DNA from: Flavobacteriales bacterium | GTDB lineage: Bacteria; Bacteroidota; Bacteroidia; NS11-12g; UBA955 | Reading direction: 5' to 3' | NCBI GenBank assembly: GCA_947496375.1 | Contig: CANMCY010000001.1 | Coordinates: 180,782-244,781 of the forward strand | DNA length: 64,000 nt | Part shown: positions 16,358 to 24,333 of the stretch, one piece after another | How positions within the stretch are numbered: the first letter of the stretch is position 1 | Layout of the letters: each line of letters opens with the position of its first letter | The notes under the pieces: generated by a model | What the model saw: the letters and a program-made list of their open reading frames with translations, nothing else | What the model was told of the DNA's origin: nothing | The model's database searches: none | Made by a program: the position numbers and the translations under genes

Positions 16358-17194
16358 TCACATTTCCAAGCGAATACCGTTTGGGGTGATATCAATTTTA
16401 CGCGCTTTATATAGGGTTCCCACGGCTTTTTTCCATGCTTTTTTGCTCATGCCGAATCGTTCGTAAATATCGTCTGGGCTGCTATTATCCGTGAGCCCGA
16501 TATATCCGTTGTTTTCCCGCAGGGTCTGTAAAATTCGTTCGGCCATTTCATCCACGTGGGCCATGCCGCTTTTTTGCAATGCCAGGTCAGTCTTGCCATC
16601 CGGACGTATGTGTTTGATAAAACCGGTGATTTTATCGCCGGTTTTTAAGGGCTGAAAAACTTCGTTGGAATAAATGATACCGCTATGTTCTTTTCCGATG
16701 ATGGCATTGTAACCCAGGGGTGTTTTATTCCAGATGAGCAGTTCAACGGCATCGCCTTCCTCGAATGGCAATGGAGTTTTATTTAAATATTTGCTGATTT
16801 TGGCGGTTGCAGCAAGGCGTTCAGATACTTTATCAAAATAGACATAAACTACATATTGCTTCCCCCGAATCATGGGGACGTTTTGTTCGCGCACGGGCAC
16901 CAGCAAGTCTTTTAGAAGGCCCCAGTCCATAAACGCGCCAAAGTGCGTGGTGGATTTACAAGTGAGGGCTGCAAACTCGCCAAGCTGCGCAAAAGGTTTT
17001 TCGGTGGTGGCTACAATGCGGTCGTCTGAGTCATAGTAAACAAAAGCATCTACTAGATCATCAGGCGCTGCGTTGGGGGGCAGATATTTGCCGGGCATCA
17101 GAATTTCGCCTCCGTCTCCATCATCGAGAAAAGCACCAAAATCGACAAGGCGGTTAACTTTTAAGCGGTTGTATTTGCCCGGAATGGCTTTCAT
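16358..17194 (-). CDS. CvfB/YitL-like S1 RNA-binding protein
   Basis: 278 residues. The chain shows tandem S1-type OB folds (RLVDFGAFLDDGDGGEILMPGKYLP, then STTHFGAFMDWGLLKDLLVP, then HIRPDGKTDLALQ) followed by a C-terminal winged-helix region (DDIYERFGMSKKAWKKAVGTLY). This is the domain order of the CvfB family, which binds RNA and affects virulence-gene expression in Firmicutes; the role in Bacteroidota is unknown. The promoter box TAGCTTTG ends only 4 nt before the ATG. Confidence 0.88.
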   Translation of the reverse strand: MKAIPGKYNRLKVNRLVDFGAFLDDGDGGEILMPGKYLPPNAAPDDLVDAFVYYDSDDRIVATTEKPFAQLGEFAALTCKSTTHFGAFMDWGLLKDLLVPVREQNVPMIRGKQYVVYVYFDKVSERLAATAKISKYLNKTPLPFEEGDAVELLIWNKTPLGYNAIIGKEHSGIIYSNEVFQPLKTGDKITGFIKHIRPDGKTDLALQKSGMAHVDEMAERILQTLRENNGYIGLTDNSSPDDIYERFGMSKKAWKKAVGTLYKARKIDITPNGIRLEM

Positions 17195-17198
17195 GTTG

Positions 17199-17206
17199 CA
17201 AAGCTA
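17199..17206 (-). promoter_or_regulatory. -7 box TAGCTTTG of the CvfB-like gene
   Basis: Exact TAnnTTTG match on the minus strand followed by CA; ends 4 nt before the ATG at 17194, which leaves almost no room for a 5' leader. Confidence 0.6.
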
Positions 17207-17277
17207 CGGAGTATCGGCATAATTTGGGTATTTGTCCACAAAACACCCACCCTGATTATCCTACGGTTGTCATGGTA

Positions 17278-17285
17278 TATTTTCG
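17278..17285 (+). promoter_or_regulatory. -7-like box TATTTTCG of dcd
   Basis: TTCG variant of the -7 box, ending 4 nt before the ATG at 17290. Confidence 0.4.
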
Positions 17286-17289
17286 CTCC

Positions 17290-17826
17290 ATGATTTTGTC
17301 TGATAAGCGCATACTGGAAGAAATTGACAAGGGAACGATAAAAATAGAGCCTTACGACAGGCATTGTCTGGGTAGTAACAGCTACGATGTTCATTTGGGA
17401 AAATGGCTGGCAACCTACAAAGACCATATTCTGGATGCCAAGAAGCACAATGAAATCAAGTATTTCGAAATTCCTGAGGACGGGTTTGTGCTGTATCCCC
17501 ATGTTTTTTATCTGGGCGTAACTGAAGAATATACGGAAACGCATGCGCATGTTCCGTTTTTGGAGGGAAAAAGCAGTACGGGCCGTTTGGGGATTGATAT
17601 CCATGCAACAGCAGGCAAAGGGGATGTAGGTTTTTGCGGCAACTGGACATTGGAAATCAGCGTAAAGCAGCCGGTGAAGGTATACAGGGGCATGCCAATT
17701 GGTCAGCTGATTTATTTCCCTGTGGAGGGTGAAATCGAGGTAAAATACAATCAGAAGAAAAACGCTAAGTATTCCGGTCAGCCCGACAGGCCGATCGAGA
17801 GTATGATGTGGAAGAATACCTTTTAG
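17290..17826 (+). CDS. dcd: dCTP deaminase
   Basis: Deaminates dCTP to dUTP, the main source of dUMP for thymidylate synthesis. 178 residues. Motifs: MILSDKRILEEIDKG at the start, GSNSYDVHLG, EGKSSTGRLGIDIHATAG, and GFCGNWTLEIS with the catalytic Glu. A longer frame opens at 17224 but the MILSD start is the conserved one. It converges on the transposase gene with 6 nt between the stops. Confidence 0.95.
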   Translation: MILSDKRILEEIDKGTIKIEPYDRHCLGSNSYDVHLGKWLATYKDHILDAKKHNEIKYFEIPEDGFVLYPHVFYLGVTEEYTETHAHVPFLEGKSSTGRLGIDIHATAGKGDVGFCGNWTLEISVKQPVKVYRGMPIGQLIYFPVEGEIEVKYNQKKNAKYSGQPDRPIESMMWKNTF

Positions 17827-17832
17827 GGTGTT

Positions 17833-18399
17833 TTAAGGCCGGTAGTAGTGCATCTGAAAGAAGTTGGATTTGCTGCCAATGACCGATTCAACAGAAACAT
17901 TATTTAACCAAACAGGGGTAGGGCTTTCATAGTAGTATCGAAAAGAGCTCATGGGCCATGCCTCGATATCGTCGGTAAAGCCATGCTTGACGGGGTTTCG
18001 GTGTATGTAAACGAGCACTCGAAAAAAGTCGGTTTGGTCGCTGATAATTCTGCGGCGGAGATTTTTCATAAACATGGAGCCGCGGCGGTTATATTTTTTA
18101 TTATAGGCCTTGCAATAGGAGTTGAAGAAATTAGAGAACTGTTGGCTGTAATATCGTTCCTTTTTATCCGCTTGCAGACCTTCAAGGTCTATAAGACCTT
18201 GAAGGTCTGCCGCCGACTTGGTACGAATTAAAAAATGGAAATGGTTGGGCATCAGGCAATACGCGTAGGTATCCGCCACCGGCCCTATATATTTCCCATA
18301 CTGCTGCAAGAAAAATCGGTAATTCTCCGCCTCCTTGAATAAATTGTCATGCCCGTTCGCATGGTTGTAAATGTGATAAAATGTTTCAGGTAAAATCAT
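17833..18399 (-). CDS. REP-associated tyrosine transposase (RAYT, Y1/IS200-like)
   Basis: 188 residues from the ATG at 18399; an upstream extension to 18450 is AT-rich and unlikely. This is the Y1 HUH single-strand transposase fold: FYHIYNHANG start, HUH pair His53/His55 in CLMPNHFHFLI, a probable catalytic Tyr within NSYCKAYNKKYNRRGS (residues 94-107), and the family block YIHRNPVKHGF...WPMSSFRYYY. It is single copy here without flanking insertion-sequence ends, as for domesticated RAYTs. Oddity: residues 64-76 (ADLQGLIDLEGLQ) are encoded by a perfect 37-bp inverted repeat, described separately. Both neighbours are housekeeping genes. Confidence 0.88.
   Translation of the reverse strand: MILPETFYHIYNHANGHDNLFKEAENYRFFLQQYGKYIGPVADTYAYCLMPNHFHFLIRTKSAADLQGLIDLEGLQADKKERYYSQQFSNFFNSYCKAYNKKYNRRGSMFMKNLRRRIISDQTDFFRVLVYIHRNPVKHGFTDDIEAWPMSSFRYYYESPTPVWLNNVSVESVIGSKSNFFQMHYYRP
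18174..18210. repeat. REP-like perfect palindrome inside the transposase gene
   Basis: Two 17-base arms (18174-18190 and 18194-18210) are exact reverse complements around a 3-base spacer. Each arm itself contains a 7-1-7 palindrome (AGACCTT n AAGGTCT), so the 7-mer occurs four times. It has the look of REP/BIME elements moved by RAYT transposases. It keeps the reading frame open and encodes the peptide ADLQGLIDLEGLQ. No second copy was seen in this window. Confidence 0.75.
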
Positions 18400-18493
18400 A
18401 AAAATAAGAATAAAATAAATATAAATCGTAAATAAATAAACAATATGCAATAATAATACATTTTTATCATTTTCAACCCCTTTCCGCTTTTCC

Positions 18494-18501
18494 TATCTTT
18501 G
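18494..18501 (+). promoter_or_regulatory. -7 box TATCTTTG of the glycyl-tRNA synthetase gene
   Basis: Exact TAnnTTTG match followed by CACC, ending 9 nt before the ATG at 18511. Confidence 0.65.
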
Positions 18502-18510
18502 CACCTTCCA

Positions 18511-20049
18511 ATGAACAACGAGGATCTCTTCAAAAAAGTCGTTTCCCACTGCAAAGAATATGGGTTTGTTTTTCCTTCCAGCGAAATCTATGATGGCCTT
18601 GCTGCCGTTTATGATTACGGCCAAAACGGGGTAGAGCTGCGTAACAACATCCGTCAATACTGGTGGAAATCAATGACCCAGCTGCAAACCAATATCCTCG
18701 GTATCGATGCGGCCATTTTCATGCACCCCAAAACATGGAAAGCCAGCGGTCACATTGATGGTTTCAGCGATCCCATGATCGACAATAAAGACAGCAAAAA
18801 GCGCTATCGCGCCGATGTATTGCTTGAAGATCATCAGGAAAAACTTCGTGCCAAAGCCGATAAAGAGGTTGAAAAAGCCCGCGCCCGTTTTGGTGATAGC
18901 TTCGATGAAACCATGTACCGATCCACCAACCCACGCGTGGTGGAATACCTCAATGCCATCGCCCATATAGATAATACCCTGAAAGAAGGTCTGGAAACCG
19001 GCAATCTGGGCATGATAAAAGCCCTGATAGAAGAATTGGGTATCGTTTGTCCCGTAAGCGGCTCTAAATACTGGACTGATGTACGTCAGTTTAACCTCAT
19101 GTACAGCACCCAGATGAGCGCTGTTGAAAGCGGGGAAGACAGTCTCTACCTTCGCCCCGAAACAGCCCAAGGCATTTTTGTAAACTTTCTAAATGTGCAA
19201 AAATCCGGTCGCGCCAAAATTCCTTTTGGTATTGCCCAGACCGGAAAGGCCTTTCGCAATGAAATTGTAGCCCGACAGTTCATCATGCGCATGAAAGAGT
19301 TCGAACAAATGGAAATGCAGTTTTTCTGCAAACCGGGCACCGAACTGGAATGGTACGCCTACTGGAAGGAACAACGCCTGAAATGGCACCTTTCCCTCGG
19401 TGTTTATGCCGCCAAATATCGCTATCATGATCATGTGAAGTTGGCCCACTACGCCAATGCAGCCGTGGATATTGAATTTGATTTTCCATTCGGTTTCAAA
19501 GAGGTGGAAGGTATTCACAGCCGTACCGATTTCGATCTCAGTAAACATGAGGAATTTAGTGGTAAAAAACTTCGTTATTTTGACCCGGAAACCAACGAAA
19601 GCTATATTCCCTATGTGGTAGAAACCAGCATTGGTCTGGACCGCATGTTCCTGCTCACCCTCTGCGCTTCTTACACGGAAGATACGGTGGATGGTGAAGT
19701 CCGCACTGTTTTACGCATCCCGCCGGCGCTGGCCCCCGTGAAGGCGGCCATTTTGCCACTCGTTAAAAAGGATGGTCTACCTGAAATGGCCGAAAAGATA
19801 TATAACGACCTACGCTTCGATTTTAAACTATACATCGAAGATAAAGACAGCATTGGCAAACGCTATCGCCGTATGGATGCCATTGGAACGCCTTTTTGCA
19901 TAACTGTCGATCATGATAGTTTAATCAATGAGGATGTAACCATTCGTTACCGCGATACCATGGAGCAGCGCAGGGTTAAGATTTCCGAATTGCGCGATAT
20001 CCTGCACCGCGAAACTGATATGTCTTCATTACTCCAAAAATTAGCCTGA
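18511..20049 (+). CDS. glyS: Glycyl-tRNA synthetase (single-chain, class IIa)
   Basis: Charges tRNA-Gly. 512 residues, the single-polypeptide dimeric type related to the archaeal/eukaryal enzyme, not the two-subunit GlyQ/GlyS type. Motifs: [29 protein letters not shown], motif 2 in [12 protein letters not shown] followed by [38 protein letters not shown], and motif 3 in [11 protein letters not shown]; the C-terminal anticodon-binding domain starts near [13 protein letters not shown]. Start at 18511 ([11 protein letters not shown]) is supported by the promoter box just upstream. pgk follows 11 nt later. Confidence 0.96.
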   Translation: MNNEDLFKKVVSHCKEYGFVFPSSEIYDGLAAVYDYGQNGVELRNNIRQYWWKSMTQLQTNILGIDAAIFMHPKTWKASGHIDGFSDPMIDNKDSKKRYRADVLLEDHQEKLRAKADKEVEKARARFGDSFDETMYRSTNPRVVEYLNAIAHIDNTLKEGLETGNLGMIKALIEELGIVCPVSGSKYWTDVRQFNLMYSTQMSAVESGEDSLYLRPETAQGIFVNFLNVQKSGRAKIPFGIAQTGKAFRNEIVARQFIMRMKEFEQMEMQFFCKPGTELEWYAYWKEQRLKWHLSLGVYAAKYRYHDHVKLAHYANAAVDIEFDFPFGFKEVEGIHSRTDFDLSKHEEFSGKKLRYFDPETNESYIPYVVETSIGLDRMFLLTLCASYTEDTVDGEVRTVLRIPPALAPVKAAILPLVKKDGLPEMAEKIYNDLRFDFKLYIEDKDSIGKRYRRMDAIGTPFCITVDHDSLINEDVTIRYRDTMEQRRVKISELRDILHRETDMSSLLQKLA

Positions 20050-20060
20050 TTTATCCCATT

Positions 20061-21254
20061 ATGATAACCATTGATCAATTCAATTTCAAGGGCGAAAAAG
20101 TCCTCATTCGTGTAGATTTTAATGTTCCGCTGGATGTGGATTTTAACATCACGGATGATTCCCGAATTACCGCCACACTTCCCACATTGAATAAAATTCT
20201 GGGTGACGGCGGTTCCGTTATTCTGATGAGCCATTTGGGACGTCCCAAAACAGGACCGGAAGATAAATACAGCTTGAGGCATATTCTATCTCATTTGTCG
20301 GAATTGCTGGGTAAAAACATAAAATTTGCCACAGACTGCATCGGTGCTGATGCTGTTGAGCTTGCTGCCGGCTTGGTCGGAGGAGATGTACTGTTACTGG
20401 AAAACCTCCGTTTTTACAAAGAAGAAGAAAAAGGCGACCGTGATTTTGCCCAAAAACTAGCATCTATGGGCACTTTTTATGTAAATGATGCCTTCGGAAC
20501 CGCACACCGGGCACACGCCAGTACCGCTATCATCGCTGATTTCTTTCCGGGTAAGAAGGCCTTTGGCTATGTAATGGCCAGGGAAGTGGAAAATGCCAAT
20601 AAGGTGATGAAAGCGCCCCAAAGACCATTGACAGCCATTGTAGGTGGTGCCAAGGTTTCTGATAAGATTTTAATTGTGGAGAATTTGCTTGAGGTGGCTG
20701 ATCATATCATTATCGGTGGGGGCATGGCCTACACATTCTTTAAAGCTCAGGGCGGTGAAATCGGTAATTCACTATGTGAAGATGAGCGTTTGCAAACATG
20801 CCGTGAAATCTTAGAAAAAGCCAAGGCGAAAGGCGTTGCCATTCATCTGCCTTCTGATTCCGTGATTGCTGATAAGTTTGCAGCGGATGCCAACACCCAA
20901 AACTGCAATAGCAATGCCATCCCTTCCGGATGGATGGGTCTGGATGTGGGCGTAAGTGCCTGCGATGATTTTAAAAATGTTTTACTGAATAGCAAAACCA
21001 TTTTATGGAACGGCCCGATGGGGGTATTTGAAATGGATGCTTTTAGCAAAGGCACTAAAACAGTAGCCGAAGCCGTAGCAGAGAGTACCCAAAACGGGGC
21101 TTTTAGTCTGATTGGCGGCGGAGACAGTGCAGCCGCCGTGCACAAATTCGGTTTTGACGATAAGGTTAGCTATGTAAGCACCGGTGGTGGCGCTTTGCTG
21201 GAGTATTTCGAGGGTAAAACCCTGCCGGGAATTGCGGCAATAGTGGAGGGTTGA
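20061..21254 (+). CDS. pgk: Phosphoglycerate kinase
   Basis: Glycolytic kinase making ATP from 1,3-bisphosphoglycerate. 397 residues, normal length. Motifs: [11 protein letters not shown] near the N-terminus, [52 protein letters not shown] and [10 protein letters not shown]. It is cotranscribed with the glycyl-tRNA synthetase gene. Its stop codon lies inside the first unit of a short direct-repeat tract. Confidence 0.97.
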   Translation: MITIDQFNFKGEKVLIRVDFNVPLDVDFNITDDSRITATLPTLNKILGDGGSVILMSHLGRPKTGPEDKYSLRHILSHLSELLGKNIKFATDCIGADAVELAAGLVGGDVLLLENLRFYKEEEKGDRDFAQKLASMGTFYVNDAFGTAHRAHASTAIIADFFPGKKAFGYVMAREVENANKVMKAPQRPLTAIVGGAKVSDKILIVENLLEVADHIIIGGGMAYTFFKAQGGEIGNSLCEDERLQTCREILEKAKAKGVAIHLPSDSVIADKFAADANTQNCNSNAIPSGWMGLDVGVSACDDFKNVLLNSKTILWNGPMGVFEMDAFSKGTKTVAEAVAESTQNGAFSLIGGGDSAAAVHKFGFDDKVSYVSTGGGALLEYFEGKTLPGIAAIVEG

Positions 21255-21317
21255 CAGTTAGGAGTTTAGAGTTAAAAGTTTAGAGTTGACAGTTGATAGT
21301 CTACAGTTTGACAATGC
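21251..21317 (+). repeat. Short interleaved direct repeats overlapping the pgk stop codon
   Basis: TTGACAGTT occurs at 21251 and 21286, GTTTAGAGTT at 21264 and 21278, with degenerate forms (TTGATAGT at 21293, CTACAGTTTGAC at 21301). The units are near-copies of each other, as in slippage-prone intergenic repeats. The pgk TGA stop lies within the first copy. Confidence 0.65.
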
Positions 21318-21370
21318 CTGAATTTGGTTGTTCTTATGTCAGGTTATTGATTGATTTACCCATCTTGCAA

Positions 21371-21446
21371 TTAACTCCGAAGGAGTGATATTATTGTAGC
21401 CCGCAGGGCGAAAAGACCGACCCCGGAGGGGTCGTATATATCCTAA
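21371..21446. repeat. Palindromic intergenic element (three small hairpins)
   Basis: Three compact hairpins in a row: ACTCC/GGAGT (21374-21386), GCCC/GGGC (near 21399-21409) and GACCCC/GGGGTC (21419-21433), followed by TATATATCC. The spacing and wording resemble an intergenic repeat family I recall from other Bacteroidota genomes. It is non-coding and could be a small mobile or structured RNA element. Confidence 0.55.
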
Positions 21447-21507
21447 TTGTATTTGCAGGCCACCAACCACAAGCATATTGGCTTGGTTGCCAATCCGCAA
21501 CCAAATA

Positions 21508-21978
21508 TCAGTTCAATTTTTGTTTATCCGTGGTTGTTAACAATGAACAATCCTTCAAAAACGCCTTCATGGTATCCCAAATTGGATGTTTTTTGTCTAA
21601 ATGAGCCATAATCCATGCCTTATCTTCTGAAGTATGCAGGGTGAGCCCCAATATACTTGGTGCCCGGCTCTCAAAACTGAACCGTAAAAAACGCACCTCC
21701 AGGTTTTGAGGTGAAACCATAACCGATTTATTCAAAAGCGATGCCGCTTCCCTGGCCAGTGCAAAGCGGGATGCAGGATTCCAGCCGTGCTTGGCTTGCA
21801 AGGCCTTGCCGGTACCGTAATATGCCATCAAAACCCCGTTGTTCCCATAATTACCTGTCATGTTTACCAGCTCATCTGCTTTGCCGGATTGTTCTACAGC
21901 CAGTTTGTAAGTATTCCTGACCCAATTGATTTCGGTATTACCGGAAATCATCCATACGCACATGCACATCCACAGCAT
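21508..21978 (-). CDS. Hypothetical protein, possibly exported
   Basis: 156 residues, not recognised. The first dozen residues (MLWMCMCVWMISGN) are hydrophobic and might be a short signal or anchor. The rest is mainly helical, with a conserved-looking block WNPASRFALAREAASLLNKSVMVSPQNLEVRFLRFSFESRAPSILGL that suggests TPR-like helices. It lies 35 nt behind corA on the same strand, so it may be cotranscribed with it. The start is uncertain. Confidence 0.5.
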   Translation of the reverse strand: MLWMCMCVWMISGNTEINWVRNTYKLAVEQSGKADELVNMTGNYGNNGVLMAYYGTGKALQAKHGWNPASRFALAREAASLLNKSVMVSPQNLEVRFLRFSFESRAPSILGLTLHTSEDKAWIMAHLDKKHPIWDTMKAFLKDCSLLTTTDKQKLN

Positions 21979-22013
21979 GCAATACTAACAACCCTAAACG
22001 GATTTCGTTTTAT

Positions 22014-22964
22014 TTACAGCCAGCCCCGGCGCCGGAAGATAAGCAGGGTAGAAATGGAAGACAACACCATCAGCCCAATCGCAAACCAGAAACCATAGCG
22101 CCAGTCAAATTCCTCCGTAAATTTAAAATTCATACCATATATGCTGGCAATGAGCGTGGGGGGCATGAAAATAACCGAGGCAACCGTAAATATCTTGATG
22201 ATTTTGTTCTGCTCGATGTTAATCAAACCCAAAAAGGTATTCTGCATGTATTCCAGACGCTCGAAATTAAACTTGGTGTGCTCAATCAGTGAATTGATAT
22301 CTTTTACAACCACGCGTAGTCTTTCATATTCCTCGCCCACAAATTCCTGACTTTTTAGAATGGCGGAAAGCACTCGCTGCTTGTCAATAACGTTCTGGCG
22401 TATCACCATGGTTAATTCCTGTAACCTCGAAATGGTTAACAGCACATCTTCATCGGGCCCTTTGTCGAAGGTTAGTTCACGGCTGAGTTTGCCCACCTGT
22501 CTGCCCAGGTTTTCCAGCAAATCAGCATCATTATCTACATCCGTTTCCAAGAGCGATGTCATAATTTGTTTACCACTATGAAACAACCTGCCTGAAACCT
22601 TTATTTTTTTGACACAATCAGAAAAAGTGCCCAAATCCGCATCACGATAGGTAAAGAGCACATCATCCTGAAGAATGAATGAAACCGCATGGGATATAAA
22701 ATCTTCCCCGCTGTGATTAAACTTCAAGAAATTACTGTTGGCTATGATTTCGTCATCGGTCTCGAAATAGCGTGAGGAACTCTCAATTTCCAGCTGCTGC
22801 TGGCGGCTCTGAAATTTAAATTCGAAATGGGCTTCTACATCGCTGATTTCAGCGGGAGTGGGGTTTTGAAGATCAATCCAGATAATTTCTTCCTGGCTTT
22901 CCAGTTGGGAAAGTGCCTGCACCTTGTGTACGCGGTTCTGCCTTCTGTAATAAACCCTCAGCAT
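22014..22964 (-). CDS. corA: CorA-type magnesium/cobalt transporter
   Basis: 316 residues. A large cytosolic N-terminal domain (alpha/beta then a long stalk helix) is followed by two C-terminal membrane helices; the first ends with the pore signature YGMNF. The loop after it (KFTEEFDWRYGFW) replaces the common MPE motif. The C-terminus is basic (FRRRGWL), as in CorA. Function: Mg2+ uptake as a pentamer in the inner membrane. The promoter box TAACTTTG lies 43 nt before the ATG. Confidence 0.92.
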   Translation of the reverse strand: MLRVYYRRQNRVHKVQALSQLESQEEIIWIDLQNPTPAEISDVEAHFEFKFQSRQQQLEIESSSRYFETDDEIIANSNFLKFNHSGEDFISHAVSFILQDDVLFTYRDADLGTFSDCVKKIKVSGRLFHSGKQIMTSLLETDVDNDADLLENLGRQVGKLSRELTFDKGPDEDVLLTISRLQELTMVIRQNVIDKQRVLSAILKSQEFVGEEYERLRVVVKDINSLIEHTKFNFERLEYMQNTFLGLINIEQNKIIKIFTVASVIFMPPTLIASIYGMNFKFTEEFDWRYGFWFAIGLMVLSSISTLLIFRRRGWL

Positions 22965-23007
22965 GGTAATATCGACTACTGTCTCCGTCCATTCGGCGAA
23001 TGTGCGG

Positions 23008-23015
23008 CAAAGTTA
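23008..23015 (-). promoter_or_regulatory. -7 box TAACTTTG of corA
   Basis: Exact TAnnTTTG match on the minus strand followed by CC; 43 nt before the corA start, leaving an ordinary leader. Confidence 0.5.
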
Positions 23016-23067
23016 AGTAATTAATGTCTTTGTAGGATGAATCTGGGTGTAAATCCTTTAATCGGAC

Positions 23068-23793
23068 TTATAATTGGCCCAGAATGCTCTTTATGCGCAA
23101 TTCTATGACACCAAATAGGGCCTCTCTGAAAATCTTGGTGCTCATTTTGCTCACACCCAGTGTTCGGTCTGTGAAAATGATAGGCACTTCCTGAATTTTA
23201 AATCCTTTTTTCCAGGTTCTGAATTTCATTTCTATCTGGAAAGCATATCCCTTGAATTTGATACGATCTAATCCAATCTGCTCCAGTACGTTTCTGCTGT
23301 AACAAACAAAACCCGCGGTAGAATCTGCCACCCGTAATCCGGTTACCATGCGCACATATTTACTGGCATAGTAGCTCATGAGTACCCTGCCCATGGGCCA
23401 GTTTACCACATTAACCACACCGCCGGCATAGCGGCTTCCCACTGCCATGTCAGCGCCTTCTGCGCAGGCAGTTACCAGTCTGTTCAAATCATCAGGGTTG
23501 TGGCTGAAATCGCAATCCATTTCGCAGATGTATTGATAATCTTTTTCAAGACACCATTTAAAACCGGCGATATATGCAGTTCCCAGCCCTGCCTTGCCTT
23601 TGCGCTTTAGCAGGTGCAGCCGGTTGCTGTATTCTTTTTGCAGCGTTTCTACCTTGTCTGAAGTGCCGTCGGGAGAATTGTCATCCACTATCAGCAGGTG
23701 AAAGGCAGGTTCCAGCCCCATTACCTTGTGCACCATGGCTTCGATGTTCTCGATTTCGTTGTAGGTAGGTATGATGACAATGCGATTCGTCAC
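23068..23793 (-). CDS. Polyprenol monophosphomannose synthase (GT2 family)
   Basis: 241 residues. Glycosyltransferase family 2 of the dolichol-phosphate-mannose-synthase type: VIIPTYNEIENI at the N-terminus, LIVDDNSPDGTSD, CEMDCDFSHNPDDL (nucleotide and metal-binding Asp) and VGSRYAGGV. It lacks the C-terminal membrane helices of larger relatives. It would charge a polyprenyl phosphate with mannose or a similar sugar for glycan building. The start is GTG at 23793 and the box TATTTTCG ends 8 nt before it. It diverges from the HAD phosphatase with 33 nt between the starts. Confidence 0.9.
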   Translation of the reverse strand: MTNRIVIIPTYNEIENIEAMVHKVMGLEPAFHLLIVDDNSPDGTSDKVETLQKEYSNRLHLLKRKGKAGLGTAYIAGFKWCLEKDYQYICEMDCDFSHNPDDLNRLVTACAEGADMAVGSRYAGGVVNVVNWPMGRVLMSYYASKYVRMVTGLRVADSTAGFVCYSRNVLEQIGLDRIKFKGYAFQIEMKFRTWKKGFKIQEVPIIFTDRTLGVSKMSTKIFREALFGVIELRIKSILGQL

Positions 23794-23801
23794 GATTGCC
23801 G

Positions 23802-23809
23802 CGAAAATA
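23802..23809 (-). promoter_or_regulatory. -7-like box TATTTTCG of the GT2 gene
   Basis: TTCG variant of the -7 box on the minus strand, ending 8 nt before the GTG start at 23793. Confidence 0.4.
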
Positions 23810-23811
23810 CG

Positions 23812-23819
23812 TTATTTTG
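23812..23819 (+). promoter_or_regulatory. -7-like box TTATTTTG of the HAD phosphatase gene
   Basis: One mismatch to TAnnTTTG, followed by CAACC, ending 7 nt before the ATG at 23827. It lies 2 bp from the opposite-strand box of the divergent gene. Confidence 0.45.
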
Positions 23820-23826
23820 CAACCAA

Positions 23827-24330
23827 ATGTACCAATCTCCCTCCCGACACTTCGAAAAAGCCATATTTCTCGATAGAGATGGCGTAATCAACCACGATCC
23901 CGGTGACTACACCACCTCCCTGGCCGAATTTGAAGTGTTGCCGGAAACCATTGAAACACTTAAAAAATGGTTTGATGAGGGTTACGGGCTGGTTGTGATT
24001 ACCAATCAGGGTGGTTTAGATAAAGATTTGTATGATGAAAATGCGGTAATCGCAATGCATCAATATTTACAGGGGTTGTGCAATTTGCAGGGTTTTGCCG
24101 TTGATGCCTTTTATTACTGTGTTCATCATCCCGAAATTTCCGGGAAATGCCTATGCCGAAAGCCGGGCAGCCTGATGGTAGAAAAGGCCCTGCATCGGTT
24201 TAATTTAAAACCTGAGAATTGTGTAATGATAGGAGACAGAGAAAGAGATGTGATGGCTGCACAGGGTGCGGGTGTGAGAGGTATCCAAATTACGGTAAAT
24301 TCGGGTTTGAAACAGGTAAATCTATCGTAA
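23827..24330 (+). CDS. HAD-family phosphatase, GmhB-like (heptose bisphosphate phosphatase type)
   Basis: 167 residues. HAD motif I is AIFLDRDGVIN with the nucleophile and acid/base aspartates, motif II is VITNQGG, and motif IV is MIGDRERDVMAAQGAG. The zinc loop YYCVHHPEISGKCLCRKPG (Cys/His/Cys/Cys) is the mark of the GmhB / histidinol-phosphatase subfamily. Likely substrate is D-glycero-manno-heptose 1,7-bisphosphate for LPS core synthesis, but the histidinol phosphate alternative cannot be excluded. Its stop lies 3 nt from that of the convergent M23 peptidase. Confidence 0.88.
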   Translation: MYQSPSRHFEKAIFLDRDGVINHDPGDYTTSLAEFEVLPETIETLKKWFDEGYGLVVITNQGGLDKDLYDENAVIAMHQYLQGLCNLQGFAVDAFYYCVHHPEISGKCLCRKPGSLMVEKALHRFNLKPENCVMIGDRERDVMAAQGAGVRGIQITVNSGLKQVNLS

Positions 24331-24333
24331 AGA

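Noticed and set aside
18174..18210. Hairpin in the transposase gene as a transcription terminator
   Set aside because: It has no T run on either side, lies in mid-gene and has the nested symmetry of a REP element.
18400..18450. Longer transposase N-terminus starting at 18450
   Set aside because: The added residues are AT-driven (MHIVYLFTIYIYFILIF) and unlike the family start FYHIYNxxN.
21251..21446. CRISPR array after pgk
   Set aside because: Repeats are 9-10 bp, directly interleaved and without spacers; no cas genes are near.
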